Shown here: piece after piece, positions 52,864 through 62,040 of the stretch
Layout of the letters: every line of letters starts with the position of its first letter
Position numbering within the stretch: the stretch's first letter is position 1
From: Vibrio tritonius
Lineage (GTDB): Bacteria > Pseudomonadota > Gammaproteobacteria > Enterobacterales > Vibrionaceae
DNA: 64,000 nucleotides
Direction: 5' to 3'
Assembly: GCF_001547935.1 (NCBI RefSeq)
Contig: NZ_AP014636.1
Coordinates: forward strand, 744,001 to 808,000
Notes under the pieces: generated by a model
Told to the model about the DNA's origin: nothing
What the model saw: the letters and a program-made list of their open reading frames with translations, nothing else
Databases searched by the model: none
Made by a program: the position numbers and the translations under genes

Positions 52864-54081
52864 ATGCACCTTAGATATATAAAACAGTGTCTGGGTATAT
52901 TGAGTGTCATCATCATAATGGGTGTTAGCGAAGGTGCGATAGCTAAGATACAGCCTCAGTTATCGGACCACACCTACAAGGTGGTTAACAGTGTGCAACG
53001 CCTCGTCGCATTGAAAAACTATGATGATGCTTTAGAAAAGCTTGGTGATGCACGTGAAAGCACGAGTCGGAAATACGACCAAGCGGTATTGCTGCAGCAA
53101 ACGGGCTATATCTACTCAATGTTGTCGAATTATAAGCAGGCAATACATTATTTCGACCTTTCTTTAAAAACGGATGGTTTACCTGTGTCCGTTGCGCAGC
53201 AAGTTCGATATGGGCTTGGCCAGCTTTATCTTGCTGAAGAGCAGTATCGTCAGTCGATTAAAACGCTTGAACAATGGTTCAAAGTGAACCAATCGACAGA
53301 CGAGCCGCCACAAGCGACTGTTTATGTCACGTTAGCCAGTGCCTATGCGCAAATTGAAGATTACAAGCATGTCATTAAGCCAATGAAAACGGCCATCAGT
53401 ATGACTAAAGAGCCAAATGAAAATTGGTATTTGTTACTGATGGCTTCGTATCATGAGCTAAAACAGTATCGCAATATGATTGGGGTATTAGAAACGCTAA
53501 CGCAAAAATACCCCAATAAGAAACAGTATTGGATGCAGCTATCGGGCGCTTATATGGAAATTGGTAAAGAAAAAGATGCGTTATCTGCGTTAGAAATGCC
53601 CTATCAATTGGGAATGCTGACCAAAGCACCTGAGATTATGCGGTTAGTTAATTTTGAAGCGTATATGGGCATTCCCTACCGGGCAGCATCGATATTAGAT
53701 AAAGCGCTACAAGAGAACAACGTCGAACGCAGTGTGGAGACATTGGACACTCTGGCAAATTTTTATCATCAAGCCAAGGATTTACACAAAGCAATTCAAG
53801 TCTATGAGGCCTCTTATCGGTTAAAACCATCAGTGGATAAGCAAAGTAAAATTAGTAAGTTAATGTTGCAAGATAAAGACTATGTCGAGCTCATTAAATT
53901 TACTTCTCAGCCTGCTAAAGACGCCGATTTTAATGACAAAGCGGAGCTCTCCTATTTACGAGGAATGGCCTACTTTGAATTAAAGCAGCATAAACAGGCG
54001 TTACAAGCGATGCAGTCTGCCGCTAAATCTAATGAGGTCAAGTCAATGGCGGTTGCATGGATTCAGTACCTTAAGGGATGA
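52864..54081 (+). CDS. TPR-repeat protein of the TonB cluster
   Basis: A 405-residue protein with an N-terminal anchor or signal (CLGILSVIIIMGVSEGAIA) and repeated helical pairs of TPR type, for example NYKQAIHYFDLSLKTDG, EEQYRQSIKTLEQWF and AKDLHKAIQVYEASY. It should sit in the periplasm and assemble or scaffold the complex. It ends the operon, with a good terminator after it. No enzyme motif is seen. Confidence 0.82.
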   Translation: MHLRYIKQCLGILSVIIIMGVSEGAIAKIQPQLSDHTYKVVNSVQRLVALKNYDDALEKLGDARESTSRKYDQAVLLQQTGYIYSMLSNYKQAIHYFDLSLKTDGLPVSVAQQVRYGLGQLYLAEEQYRQSIKTLEQWFKVNQSTDEPPQATVYVTLASAYAQIEDYKHVIKPMKTAISMTKEPNENWYLLLMASYHELKQYRNMIGVLETLTQKYPNKKQYWMQLSGAYMEIGKEKDALSALEMPYQLGMLTKAPEIMRLVNFEAYMGIPYRAASILDKALQENNVERSVETLDTLANFYHQAKDLHKAIQVYEASYRLKPSVDKQSKISKLMLQDKDYVELIKFTSQPAKDADFNDKAELSYLRGMAYFELKQHKQALQAMQSAAKSNEVKSMAVAWIQYLKG

Positions 54082-54109
54082 TATTTCTCTTTGTTGTAAT
54101 CCAATCATC

Positions 54110-54144
54110 AAAAGGCTAACCGTAAGGTTGGCCTTTTAAGTTTC
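54110..54144 (+). terminator. Rho-independent terminator after the TonB cluster
   Basis: AAAAGGCTAACC and GGTTGGCCTTTT pair around a GTAA loop (one mismatch region) and run into T-rich sequence. Confidence 0.85.
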
Positions 54145-54365
54145 CTACCAATACTCACCACCATATCTGCAGTCCGGTGTTTTTCAAGATAGTTGTCATC
54201 ATTTGTTACTTTGACCTGCCTTACATCCCATTAATTTGACATCGTTTCTTTGTGTTTTGTTAGCAAGCGCAACCATTTGCATTTGTAGTGCTCGTTTTAT
54301 AACTATACTAATTGGGTATTGAGCGTAAGCAGATCGTTATTCGACTTTTGCAAGGAATAGAATCT

Positions 54366-56612
54366 ATGGGTGATGAGAAGTTTATCTTTAAGGAAGAGCC
54401 GAAAGCGGCTTCTCTGACGGCAGTCAAGCAGTCAAAAACTAAAGCGAAAGGTAAGCTCCTATCCGTTGATGATGACGAGAGTTATCAGCAATCACTGCTC
54501 TACAGTTTGAATGATTTTGTCGCAAATGGAGAAGTGGACGAAATACTAACGGCAAATTCTGCGACAGAGGCTGCGGCATTAATTGCGACTAATGAGGAAA
54601 TTGCCGTCATCTTATTAGATGTGGTGATGGAAGAAGACGATGCTGGTTTACGGTTAGTGGAAACCATTCGTAATGTGCAAGGTAACTCATTGGTTCGCAT
54701 TGTGTTGCTGACCGGGCAGCCAGGTGCCGCTCCGCGTAAGGATGTGATGGAGCAATATGATATCGATGAGTATTGGAATAAATCCGAAATTGATTACGAT
54801 ATTTTAAAAGCGGTTGTTGGTTCAAACTTACGTTCCTGGCGATCCATGTATCAACTTGAGCAGGCGAGACTCGGCCTGCAATTAGTGATCGATGCTTCGC
54901 GAAAATTAGCCAGCAAATATGATAAAGAGTCGTTTATTCAAGTTGTCCTTAACGAAGTCGCTTCACTAATTGGTGTTGGTAAAAATGTTCCGACGCTTTG
55001 TGTTACGACGCAGTCGCCGGAAGATACCTTTGATAAGTCATATGTGCTTGCCTATACAGGAAGTGATCATGTTCAAGTGGGTGAGCCGTTACCGAATCAT
55101 CTTTTTGATAAGTTCACCGATTTGTATGAGCAGGCCATCATTGATCATCGGCATAAATTCAATGGTAATTTATCTGTTCTTTGTTTCCCCTATGATCATG
55201 AGGAATCGGGTTATTACTTTATTTTGGCAGAAGGTTTGGAGCAGCTTAGCGAATACAGTATTCATTTGCTGCAGGTGTTTGGAGAAAACATCAGCTCTGG
55301 ATTTATGAAAATCGCTTTGATTAATCAATTGTCCAACTTGGCCTATTTAGACGCCGAACTTCTTATTTATAATCAGAATTGGTTATTACGTGAATTACAG
55401 ACGATGAATCATGCAGATCGAACAAATACTCAGTTGGTGGTGATCTCGATCGATAATTTTGATTCACAAACGCTTACATTCAGCGAGCGGGCGATGGTGC
55501 AAGTGATTAACAACACGTATGAAAAGATAGCCAATTTGTATCACGAGGTACTGGGTATCAGCCGCATTGAAGCAAGCACGTTTGCCATCTTATGTAATAG
55601 TAATGAAGCGATAGATGATGATGTTCTGGTGCAGTTTACCAATCAGATTAATGAGTTTGATGGGGAAATGAGGAATTACTCGTTAACGATTGTTAAAGTT
55701 GAACTAGCCGATATGCTAACGTCTACCCCGATGCAAATACTGTATCTGTCCAAAAGCCTGCTCTATTCCGCACGACAAAAAGGGCGAGATTTTGTGACGT
55801 ATAATCCCGCATATCAAGAACGTTTATTAACGGATTATCAGCTTCTTAATGATTTGAAAAATGCCATCGTAGAGCACGAATTTTATTTGGTATTACAACC
55901 TAAAGTGGACTTACGTACGGGACAACCTGTTGGACTTGAGGCATTGTTGCGCTGGAAAAAGAACGATGAAGTTATCCCGCCTAATGTTTTTATACCCATT
56001 GCAGAAAACTCCGGCATCATTACCAAGTTGGACCTTATTGCCCTTGAGTTAACGATTGAAGCGATTAAAGCACTTAAACAAAGAGGGTATCAGTTACCCA
56101 TATCATTTAACGCAACGGTTAAAGATTTATATGAATCGTCCTACCTTGCACTAATAGAAAACGCTATCGGTATTGAGCATATCTCTCCTGAACTACTCGA
56201 CCTTGAAATTACGGAAACGCAGGCAATGGATTCATACGATAAAGTGAATCCAATATTAGAGCATTTACATGACTTACATGTTCATATCAGTATTGATGAT
56301 TTTGGGACGGGCTACTCTTCGCTAGCCCATATTTCTAAACTTGCCGCTGATACCATTAAAATTGATAAGACGTTTATTACCAATTTACGTGACGATGAAG
56401 CGAATCAGCAAGTGGTTGAGTTGGTTTTAAATTTAGCCCATTTGTGTGGTTTTTCTGTGGTCGCCGAGGGTATAGAGACCGAAGAAGAAAGAGATGCATT
56501 GTTAAGCAAGGGGTGCAATATTGGCCAAGGATACCTTTATGCTAAACCCATGCGGTTAGATGAACTGATGGAATGGCTAAAAAACCATCAGCCACAAGCG
56601 GTGACTGATTAG
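54366..56612 (+). CDS. Response regulator with DUF3369 and EAL phosphodiesterase domains
   Basis: A 748-residue protein from ATG 54366 (AAGGAA upstream). An N-terminal receiver domain has SVDDDES, LLDVVM (phospho-Asp) and LLTGQPG. A DUF3369 segment follows, then a degenerate GGDEF-like region and a C-terminal EAL domain. The EAL active-site set is present: GLEALLRW, SFNATV, LEITET, DDFGTGYSSL, IKIDKTFI, VAEGIET and GQGYLYAKP. So it should hydrolyse cyclic di-GMP under phosphorylation control. It is coupled to the kinase gene 1 base downstream. Confidence 0.88.
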   Translation: MGDEKFIFKEEPKAASLTAVKQSKTKAKGKLLSVDDDESYQQSLLYSLNDFVANGEVDEILTANSATEAAALIATNEEIAVILLDVVMEEDDAGLRLVETIRNVQGNSLVRIVLLTGQPGAAPRKDVMEQYDIDEYWNKSEIDYDILKAVVGSNLRSWRSMYQLEQARLGLQLVIDASRKLASKYDKESFIQVVLNEVASLIGVGKNVPTLCVTTQSPEDTFDKSYVLAYTGSDHVQVGEPLPNHLFDKFTDLYEQAIIDHRHKFNGNLSVLCFPYDHEESGYYFILAEGLEQLSEYSIHLLQVFGENISSGFMKIALINQLSNLAYLDAELLIYNQNWLLRELQTMNHADRTNTQLVVISIDNFDSQTLTFSERAMVQVINNTYEKIANLYHEVLGISRIEASTFAILCNSNEAIDDDVLVQFTNQINEFDGEMRNYSLTIVKVELADMLTSTPMQILYLSKSLLYSARQKGRDFVTYNPAYQERLLTDYQLLNDLKNAIVEHEFYLVLQPKVDLRTGQPVGLEALLRWKKNDEVIPPNVFIPIAENSGIITKLDLIALELTIEAIKALKQRGYQLPISFNATVKDLYESSYLALIENAIGIEHISPELLDLEITETQAMDSYDKVNPILEHLHDLHVHISIDDFGTGYSSLAHISKLAADTIKIDKTFITNLRDDEANQQVVELVLNLAHLCGFSVVAEGIETEEERDALLSKGCNIGQGYLYAKPMRLDELMEWLKNHQPQAVTD

Positions 56613-56613
56613 C

Positions 56614-58539
56614 ATGATGCGTGAAGAAGATTTGTCATTAAAGACTTATACCTTAAAATACACCTTACTGCTGTTCGTTTTGGGGATAGTGGTAAGCGCC
56701 ATGCTGGGCTGGATGATTTATAAGGTCAATATCAATAAGTATTTTGACAGTATCATTCAGGCTCAACAGAAGGATCTAACGCAATCTTTAGTCATCTTTA
56801 GCCAAGAAATAAAAGGGATGGAAAATACCATCAAGTTGCTGCACGATACACCATCCATGCAGTTGGCTTTAGCTGATAATACGCCGTTGGATAGAAAGCG
56901 AGCCGAGCAGACCTTTGTTTCTTTTATCAGCACCTTTGAACCATTAATGCAGGTGAGATGGTTAGATGAAAAGGGTGAAGAGCGGGTTCGGGTGGACGGT
57001 AAAGACGGATCGTATGTTGTTATTCCTAAGCACGAGTTGCAGAACAAGCAACACCGTTATTATTTTTCTGAGGGAATACAATCCCCTAAAGGAGAGGTTT
57101 ACCTGTCTGCTCTCGATTTGAATATCGAACATGGCCAAATAGAGCTGCCGTATCGGCCCACCATTCGTGTTACTTACCGAACCGATTCTGATGATAATTT
57201 GAAACCCGGGCTGTTTATTCTTAACTACGATGTGGGGGCGTTACTGACTTCTCTACGCAGTTTCAATAACGATAAAGTTCAGCTTGAAATCGTCGATCGG
57301 CGGGGCTTTTGGATTATGCATCCCGAGCAATCTTATGAATGGGGATATGACCTTGACCGTAAAGAGCACAACATCAAATCGGTAAACCCAGATATATGGG
57401 AAAAACTCGAAGCGAATGATAGCGGTACAAGCGATAATATCCATTTTGGTGAAGCGAAATCTGGGCTATTTACTTACAAATGTACCAATGTGGCTCAAGG
57501 CTTTACCTATAACCCGAAAAGCCAAAACGCGAATCTTTGCTTTATTGCTAAGACTCCAAGCGATGTAATTGCTGATCAGAAACGAATTGTTGCGATTCCT
57601 GCAATCGTAGTGACTGTACTGCTTTTTTTGAGTTTAAGTTGGATTATCTATCGTGAGCGACAAATGGGGTTAACCTTGATTAAAGTAAATCAAAGGTTGG
57701 CTAACGATAAGGTGATTTTGGAGCAATCGGAACGAGAAACTCGTCGGTTGTTAAAACAACAGCAGCGGCTTCAGGAAGATTTAGTCGAATCGGGTAAATT
57801 GTCGGCCTTAGGTATGATGGTTGCTGGGGTGGCTCATGAATTAAATACCCCGCTTGGAGCAGCTATTATGGCTGCGTCTACCATACGAAAGGAACACGAC
57901 CTGCTTACCGACTCATTTGTTAACGGGTTGACGAAAGATGCGCTGCAAAGGTATCTCCACTCAACCGAAATGGGCTTAGATTTAGTGGAAAACAACCAGC
58001 AACGAGCAGCGCAGCTGGTGCGAAGTTTCAAGCGTTTGGCAATTGATAGGGCAACAGAAGATATTGTGTCATTTATGCTTGATCAGGTAATAGATGACTT
58101 AATGAAAACGCTCCATCACCGCCTGAAAACAGCGCGTGTTGATGTTGAGGTGCATGTCGATAGTATTGATATGCTTGGCATTCCCGGCATTCTCTCTCAA
58201 GTGCTGCAAAATTTGATCATCAATGCTCTTAACCATGCATTTTCACCAGAAATGGGCGGTAAATTGGTTATTAGTGCAGCAGCATTGGAGGGCAACGTTA
58301 TTCTGAAAGTGGCCGACAATGGTAAAGGCATTGATTCAAATATGGTTAGTAAGATCTTTGAACCTTTTGTCACCAGTAAAAGGTCAAATGGCAATACAGG
58401 GCTTGGGTTGCATTTTGTCCACCAGTGGGTGACTCGCTCACTGCATGGCACGATTAATGTTGAAACGGAACTTAACCGGGGAACCACTTTTATCATTCGT
58501 TTACCGCAAACGCTCGCAGTGAACTTGCCCACAGACTAG
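56614..58539 (+). CDS. Membrane sensor histidine kinase
   Basis: A 641-residue kinase. A first membrane segment (about 15-36), a periplasmic Cache-like domain of roughly 290 residues, a second segment (about 328-347), a coiled coil, then the HisKA helix with MMVAGVAHELNTPLGAA (phospho-His) and the HATPase domain with NLIINALNHAF, DNGKGID and GNTGLGLHFVHQW. The cognate partner is very probably the EAL regulator just upstream. The start is ATG 56614 (or 56617). The signal is unknown. Confidence 0.88.
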   Translation: MMREEDLSLKTYTLKYTLLLFVLGIVVSAMLGWMIYKVNINKYFDSIIQAQQKDLTQSLVIFSQEIKGMENTIKLLHDTPSMQLALADNTPLDRKRAEQTFVSFISTFEPLMQVRWLDEKGEERVRVDGKDGSYVVIPKHELQNKQHRYYFSEGIQSPKGEVYLSALDLNIEHGQIELPYRPTIRVTYRTDSDDNLKPGLFILNYDVGALLTSLRSFNNDKVQLEIVDRRGFWIMHPEQSYEWGYDLDRKEHNIKSVNPDIWEKLEANDSGTSDNIHFGEAKSGLFTYKCTNVAQGFTYNPKSQNANLCFIAKTPSDVIADQKRIVAIPAIVVTVLLFLSLSWIIYRERQMGLTLIKVNQRLANDKVILEQSERETRRLLKQQQRLQEDLVESGKLSALGMMVAGVAHELNTPLGAAIMAASTIRKEHDLLTDSFVNGLTKDALQRYLHSTEMGLDLVENNQQRAAQLVRSFKRLAIDRATEDIVSFMLDQVIDDLMKTLHHRLKTARVDVEVHVDSIDMLGIPGILSQVLQNLIINALNHAFSPEMGGKLVISAAALEGNVILKVADNGKGIDSNMVSKIFEPFVTSKRSNGNTGLGLHFVHQWVTRSLHGTINVETELNRGTTFIIRLPQTLAVNLPTD

Positions 58540-58574
58540 TGCAAGAATAAAAAGGGAAATAGGTCAAAAGTCAC

Positions 58575-58615
58575 AAGGGCGACCAGCACATATCACCTTC
58601 GCTGGTCGCCTTTGT
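58575..58615. terminator. Bidirectional terminator between kinase and peptide transporter
   Basis: AAGGGCGACCAGC and GCTGGTCGCCTTT form a strong stem across a loop of 13 bases, with T-rich ends on both sides. It serves convergent genes. Confidence 0.8.
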
Positions 58616-58640
58616 TAGCGCTGTTTAGCGTGATTGGCTG

Positions 58641-59324
58641 TTAATAACGACGGTATTGATCAATACGGCCAGCTTTCATCATCACTGCCGCATCACACAT
58701 GTAATCCACCGTATTCGGATCGTGGCTGACTAAAATCATGGTTAACTGATGTTGGCGTTTTAACTCATTAAGCAAGTTGAGAATTTCTGCCTGTACTGAC
58801 ATATCAAGTGCGGAAGTTGGCTCATCGAGCAGCAACAACTTAGGCTCAAGCAGTAGGGCACGCACAATTGCTACACGTTGACGTTGACCACCAGAAAGTT
58901 GGTGCGGATAACGGTCAATCATAGCTGAGGTTAATCCCACCTGTTTAAAGCCTTCCTCAATGCGGTCATCAATGTCGCTCATACCAAACTTTTTCAAAGG
59001 CTCAGCCAGTGTACGACGTAGGCGATGCTTTGGATGCAAAGAGGCATAAGGGTCTTGAAACACCATTTGCACTTCGCGGCGTAGGTCGCCTTTAAAGGTT
59101 TGCCCTGGTTTAAGTTGTTGATCAAGCATGGTGATTTGACCTTCCCAGTTGGGGTTAAGGCCGGCGAGAACCCAAAGCAGTGATGACTTACCACAGCCGG
59201 ACGGTCCTACGAGACCAAAACATTCCCCTTGGTTGACGCTTAAATCAACGTTATGTACCACAGTATTGCGCTGGTGGCCCTGCACATGGGTCACCGATAC
59301 CTGATTAAGTTCAAGAATCGCCAT
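58641..59324 (-). CDS. Peptide ABC transporter ATPase, DppF/SapF-type
   Basis: A 227-residue ATPase from ATG 59324 (GGAGGA upstream; the longer frame overlaps the previous gene). Walker A GPSGCGKSS, Q-loop QDPYASLHPKH, signature SGGQRQRVAIVRA and Walker B LLLLDEPTSALDMSVQAE are all present. It is shorter than OppF and lacks the C-terminal extension, as in SapF-like subunits. Last gene of the operon. Confidence 0.87.
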   Translation of the reverse strand: MAILELNQVSVTHVQGHQRNTVVHNVDLSVNQGECFGLVGPSGCGKSSLLWVLAGLNPNWEGQITMLDQQLKPGQTFKGDLRREVQMVFQDPYASLHPKHRLRRTLAEPLKKFGMSDIDDRIEEGFKQVGLTSAMIDRYPHQLSGGQRQRVAIVRALLLEPKLLLLDEPTSALDMSVQAEILNLLNELKRQHQLTMILVSHDPNTVDYMCDAAVMMKAGRIDQYRRY

Positions 59325-60156
59325 GAGGTTCCTCCAAAGCTTCGCGATCGAGCACCGGGAGCGGTGCGCCACGTTTGTCCCTATGTGGCTGACATGACCA
59401 CAAGGTTTGGGTGTAAGGGTGGGTGGATGTTGCCAGCTCGCTCGCTGGTAGCTCATCGAGTAATTTGCCTTGATACATTACCAACACACGCTCGCTAAAT
59501 TGTGCCACTTGCTGCAAATCATGACTGATCAGCAGTAAGCCCATGTCGCGCTCTTCTACCAAGTTGTAGATAAGCTCTAACACTTGGTCACGCATGGCGT
59601 GGTCAAGGGCTGAGGTCGGTTCGTCGGCAATCAATAGTTTTGGGTTGTTGATCAATGCCATTGCGAGCATCACGCGTTGACCCATGCCGCCAGAGAGCTG
59701 ATGCGGATACCAGCGACGCAGTGTTGATGGGTTTGGAAGACCAACGGCGTTAAACATCTCTTCTACTTTTTCAATGCGCTCTTTGCGGCCCATTTTCTGA
59801 TGCAATTTCAGCGGCTCTTCCACCTGCATACCCAAAGTGCGCGCAGGGTTTAACGCGTATTTAGGATCTTGCAGCACCATCGCCACATCTTGCCCGCGCA
59901 GTTGACACCACTGTGATGAGCTCAGTTCTAACACCGGTTGCCCCAGCAGCTCTAAACGTTCTGCTGAAGGAATACACGCACTGGGTAACAAGCCCATTAG
60001 GGTGCGAGCGGTTAAGGATTTACCCGAACCGGATTCGCCCACTAATGCCACGCGCTCACGACCCATGTTAAAGCTCAAGTCTTTGACCAAGCGCGTGCCG
60101 TTATCAAGTTCGATATTGAGTTTTTGAATATCGATTAGGGTTTCTTTATTTGGCAT
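59311..60156 (-). CDS. Peptide ABC transporter ATPase, DppD/SapD-type
   Basis: A 281-residue ATPase from ATG 60156 (MPNKETL; the open frame reaches 60186 inside the permease gene). Walker A GESGSGKSL, Q-loop QDPKYALNPARTL, signature LSGGMGQRVMLAMA and Walker B LLIADEPTSALDHAMRDQ are present. It ends in a C-terminal segment with HPYTQTLWSCQPHRD. It overlaps both neighbours, so the operon is tightly coupled. Confidence 0.87.
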   Translation of the reverse strand: MPNKETLIDIQKLNIELDNGTRLVKDLSFNMGRERVALVGESGSGKSLTARTLMGLLPSACIPSAERLELLGQPVLELSSSQWCQLRGQDVAMVLQDPKYALNPARTLGMQVEEPLKLHQKMGRKERIEKVEEMFNAVGLPNPSTLRRWYPHQLSGGMGQRVMLAMALINNPKLLIADEPTSALDHAMRDQVLELIYNLVEERDMGLLLISHDLQQVAQFSERVLVMYQGKLLDELPASELATSTHPYTQTLWSCQPHRDKRGAPLPVLDREALEEPHGDS

Positions 60157-60985
60157 GACGTGGGTCCATCTTATCTCGTAAACCATCGCCTAGCAGGTTG
60201 AATGCTAAGCTTGCGAACAGAATGGCAAAGCCCGGTACTGCCGCGACCCACCATTGGTCGAAAATAACGCGGCTACCGCTGGCAACCATTGAACCCCATT
60301 CTGCAGCGGGCGGTTGAATACCCATACCAAGGAAGCCAAGGCCTGCTGCCGACAAAATGATACCACCAAGGTTAAGGGCGGCGCGCACGATGGCACTCGG
60401 TAAACACAAGGGTAAAATATGGCCAACGATCAAGCCCCAGCCACCAATGCCTTGCATTTTTGCAGCAGCAAGATAATCACTGCGACGCAGAGCTAGGGTT
60501 TCAGTACGAGCTTGGCGCGCGAAAGAGGGCCAACTGGTAAAGGCCAATGCCAGTGCGCCATTCATTAGGCCAGGGCCTAAAATGGAGACCAATGCCAAGG
60601 CGATAACCAAGCTTGGTAGTGACATGACAATGTCGGTTAAACGCATCAAAATACGTTCCGTCCAACCGCCAAAGTAGCCTGCACAAATACCGACTAATAG
60701 ACCGATGGGCACCGTAATGATGATCACTAATGAGACCAAAATCAGCGTTGGGCGCGCACCGTAAAGCACGCGTGCATATAAGTCTCGGCCAAAACGGTCG
60801 GTGCCAAAAAGGTGATCGGCACTCGGTGCAGCAAGGCGGTCGGCAATGTTTTGTACATTCGGATCAAAGTGGGTAAGTAGTGGAGCGCACACCGCAACCA
60901 ACACCAATAAAGCCACTAAGAACAGCCCGATATTAAAAGTGTTAAGCCATTTCGGCCAAATAGATTTTTTTAATCTCATGGTCAT
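60146..60985 (-). CDS. Peptide ABC transporter permease, DppC/SapC-type
   Basis: A 279-residue permease with an N-terminal anchor (about 18-36) and the transport domain: HLFGTDRFGRDLYARVLYGARPT near residues 60-80 and the EAA loop RRSDYLAAAKMQGIGGWGLIVGHILP. About six membrane segments. It starts on the last base region of the first permease gene, which implies coupling. The second of the two channel subunits. Confidence 0.88.
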   Translation of the reverse strand: MTMRLKKSIWPKWLNTFNIGLFLVALLVLVAVCAPLLTHFDPNVQNIADRLAAPSADHLFGTDRFGRDLYARVLYGARPTLILVSLVIIITVPIGLLVGICAGYFGGWTERILMRLTDIVMSLPSLVIALALVSILGPGLMNGALALAFTSWPSFARQARTETLALRRSDYLAAAKMQGIGGWGLIVGHILPLCLPSAIVRAALNLGGIILSAAGLGFLGMGIQPPAAEWGSMVASGSRVIFDQWWVAAVPGFAILFASLAFNLLGDGLRDKMDPRHAK

Positions 60986-62040
60986 TAACGTGTCCTCGGG
61001 TCGACCCAGCGCGTCAACGCGTCGGCAATGGCGTTAAGGGTCACAAAACAGGTACCAATCAATAGGGTTGAACCCAATACTGCTGCGGTATCTGAGGCAA
61101 ATAGGGCGCTGGTTAAGTAGCGACCTAAGCCGGGCCATGCAAACACCGTTTCGGTTAACACTGCGCCTTCCAGCAAGCTTGCGTAGGAGAGTGCCAAGAT
61201 GGTGATTAAGGTGCCAAGGACGTTAGGGAAAATATGGGAAAACAGAATACGCGCACGGGTTGCGCCTTTGGCTTGAGCCAAAATAACGTACTCTTTGTTG
61301 CTCTCTTCAAGCATCACTGCGCGCAGCAGGCGAGTGATCGATGCCATAGAAAGCAGCGCTAATACAGCAACCGGCAGCCAAAGGTGGCCAATCGCGTTGA
61401 GCATGATTTCTGGATCGCCTGTGCGCAAGGCATCAAACAGTACAAAGCCACTGTTGTATTCCATGGTGTAGGTGTAGATGTCGTCTAAACGACCAGGACC
61501 TGCCGACCAGTGGAGTGTTGCGTAAAACAGCAAGAGTCCAAGAAGACCAAGCCAAAACACCGGAACAGAATAACCGAGCAGAGAAATCAAACGCGCGCCG
61601 TGATCGAGAATACTGCCCTGTTTATACACCGCGAGTGAGGCGAGCAAAATACCAAACAGCGCGCCAAAGAACATGGCTACGGTTGCCAGCTCAATCGTGG
61701 CCGGAAAGGCGGTTGCAAGATCGTTCACCACAGGTTGTTGGGTGATTTGCGAAACGCCTAAATCACCGTGTAGCATCTGGTTGACGTAATTAAGAAATTG
61801 CATCGGTAGCGGCTGATCCAGCCCCAACTGATGGCGTGCTTGTTGGTAAGTCGCTTCACTGGCGTGGTCGCCAACCAACTGCAAGGCTGGGTCGATGGGC
61901 GCAGCGCGCGACAAAATGAAGGTGAACACCAACAAGCCAAACAGAGTCATTAGAAAGGACAAAAAGCCGCTCAGCCAAGGCTGAAGGCGGCTTGTCCAAA
62001 ACCGGCGCAATGCGCCGGATGATGGGTTAGATTGTGTCAT
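60985..62040 (-). CDS. Peptide ABC transporter permease, DppB/SapB-type
   Basis: A 351-residue permease. The first membrane segment (FLSFLMTLFGLLVFTFILSR) leads to APIDPALQLVGDHA, the periplasmic helix, GDLGVSQITQQPVVNDL and the EAA loop NKEYVILAQAKGATRARILFSHIFPN near 260-285. It overlaps its neighbours by one base. It forms the channel with the second permease. Confidence 0.88.
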   Translation of the reverse strand: MTQSNPSSGALRRFWTSRLQPWLSGFLSFLMTLFGLLVFTFILSRAAPIDPALQLVGDHASEATYQQARHQLGLDQPLPMQFLNYVNQMLHGDLGVSQITQQPVVNDLATAFPATIELATVAMFFGALFGILLASLAVYKQGSILDHGARLISLLGYSVPVFWLGLLGLLLFYATLHWSAGPGRLDDIYTYTMEYNSGFVLFDALRTGDPEIMLNAIGHLWLPVAVLALLSMASITRLLRAVMLEESNKEYVILAQAKGATRARILFSHIFPNVLGTLITILALSYASLLEGAVLTETVFAWPGLGRYLTSALFASDTAAVLGSTLLIGTCFVTLNAIADALTRWVDPRTR

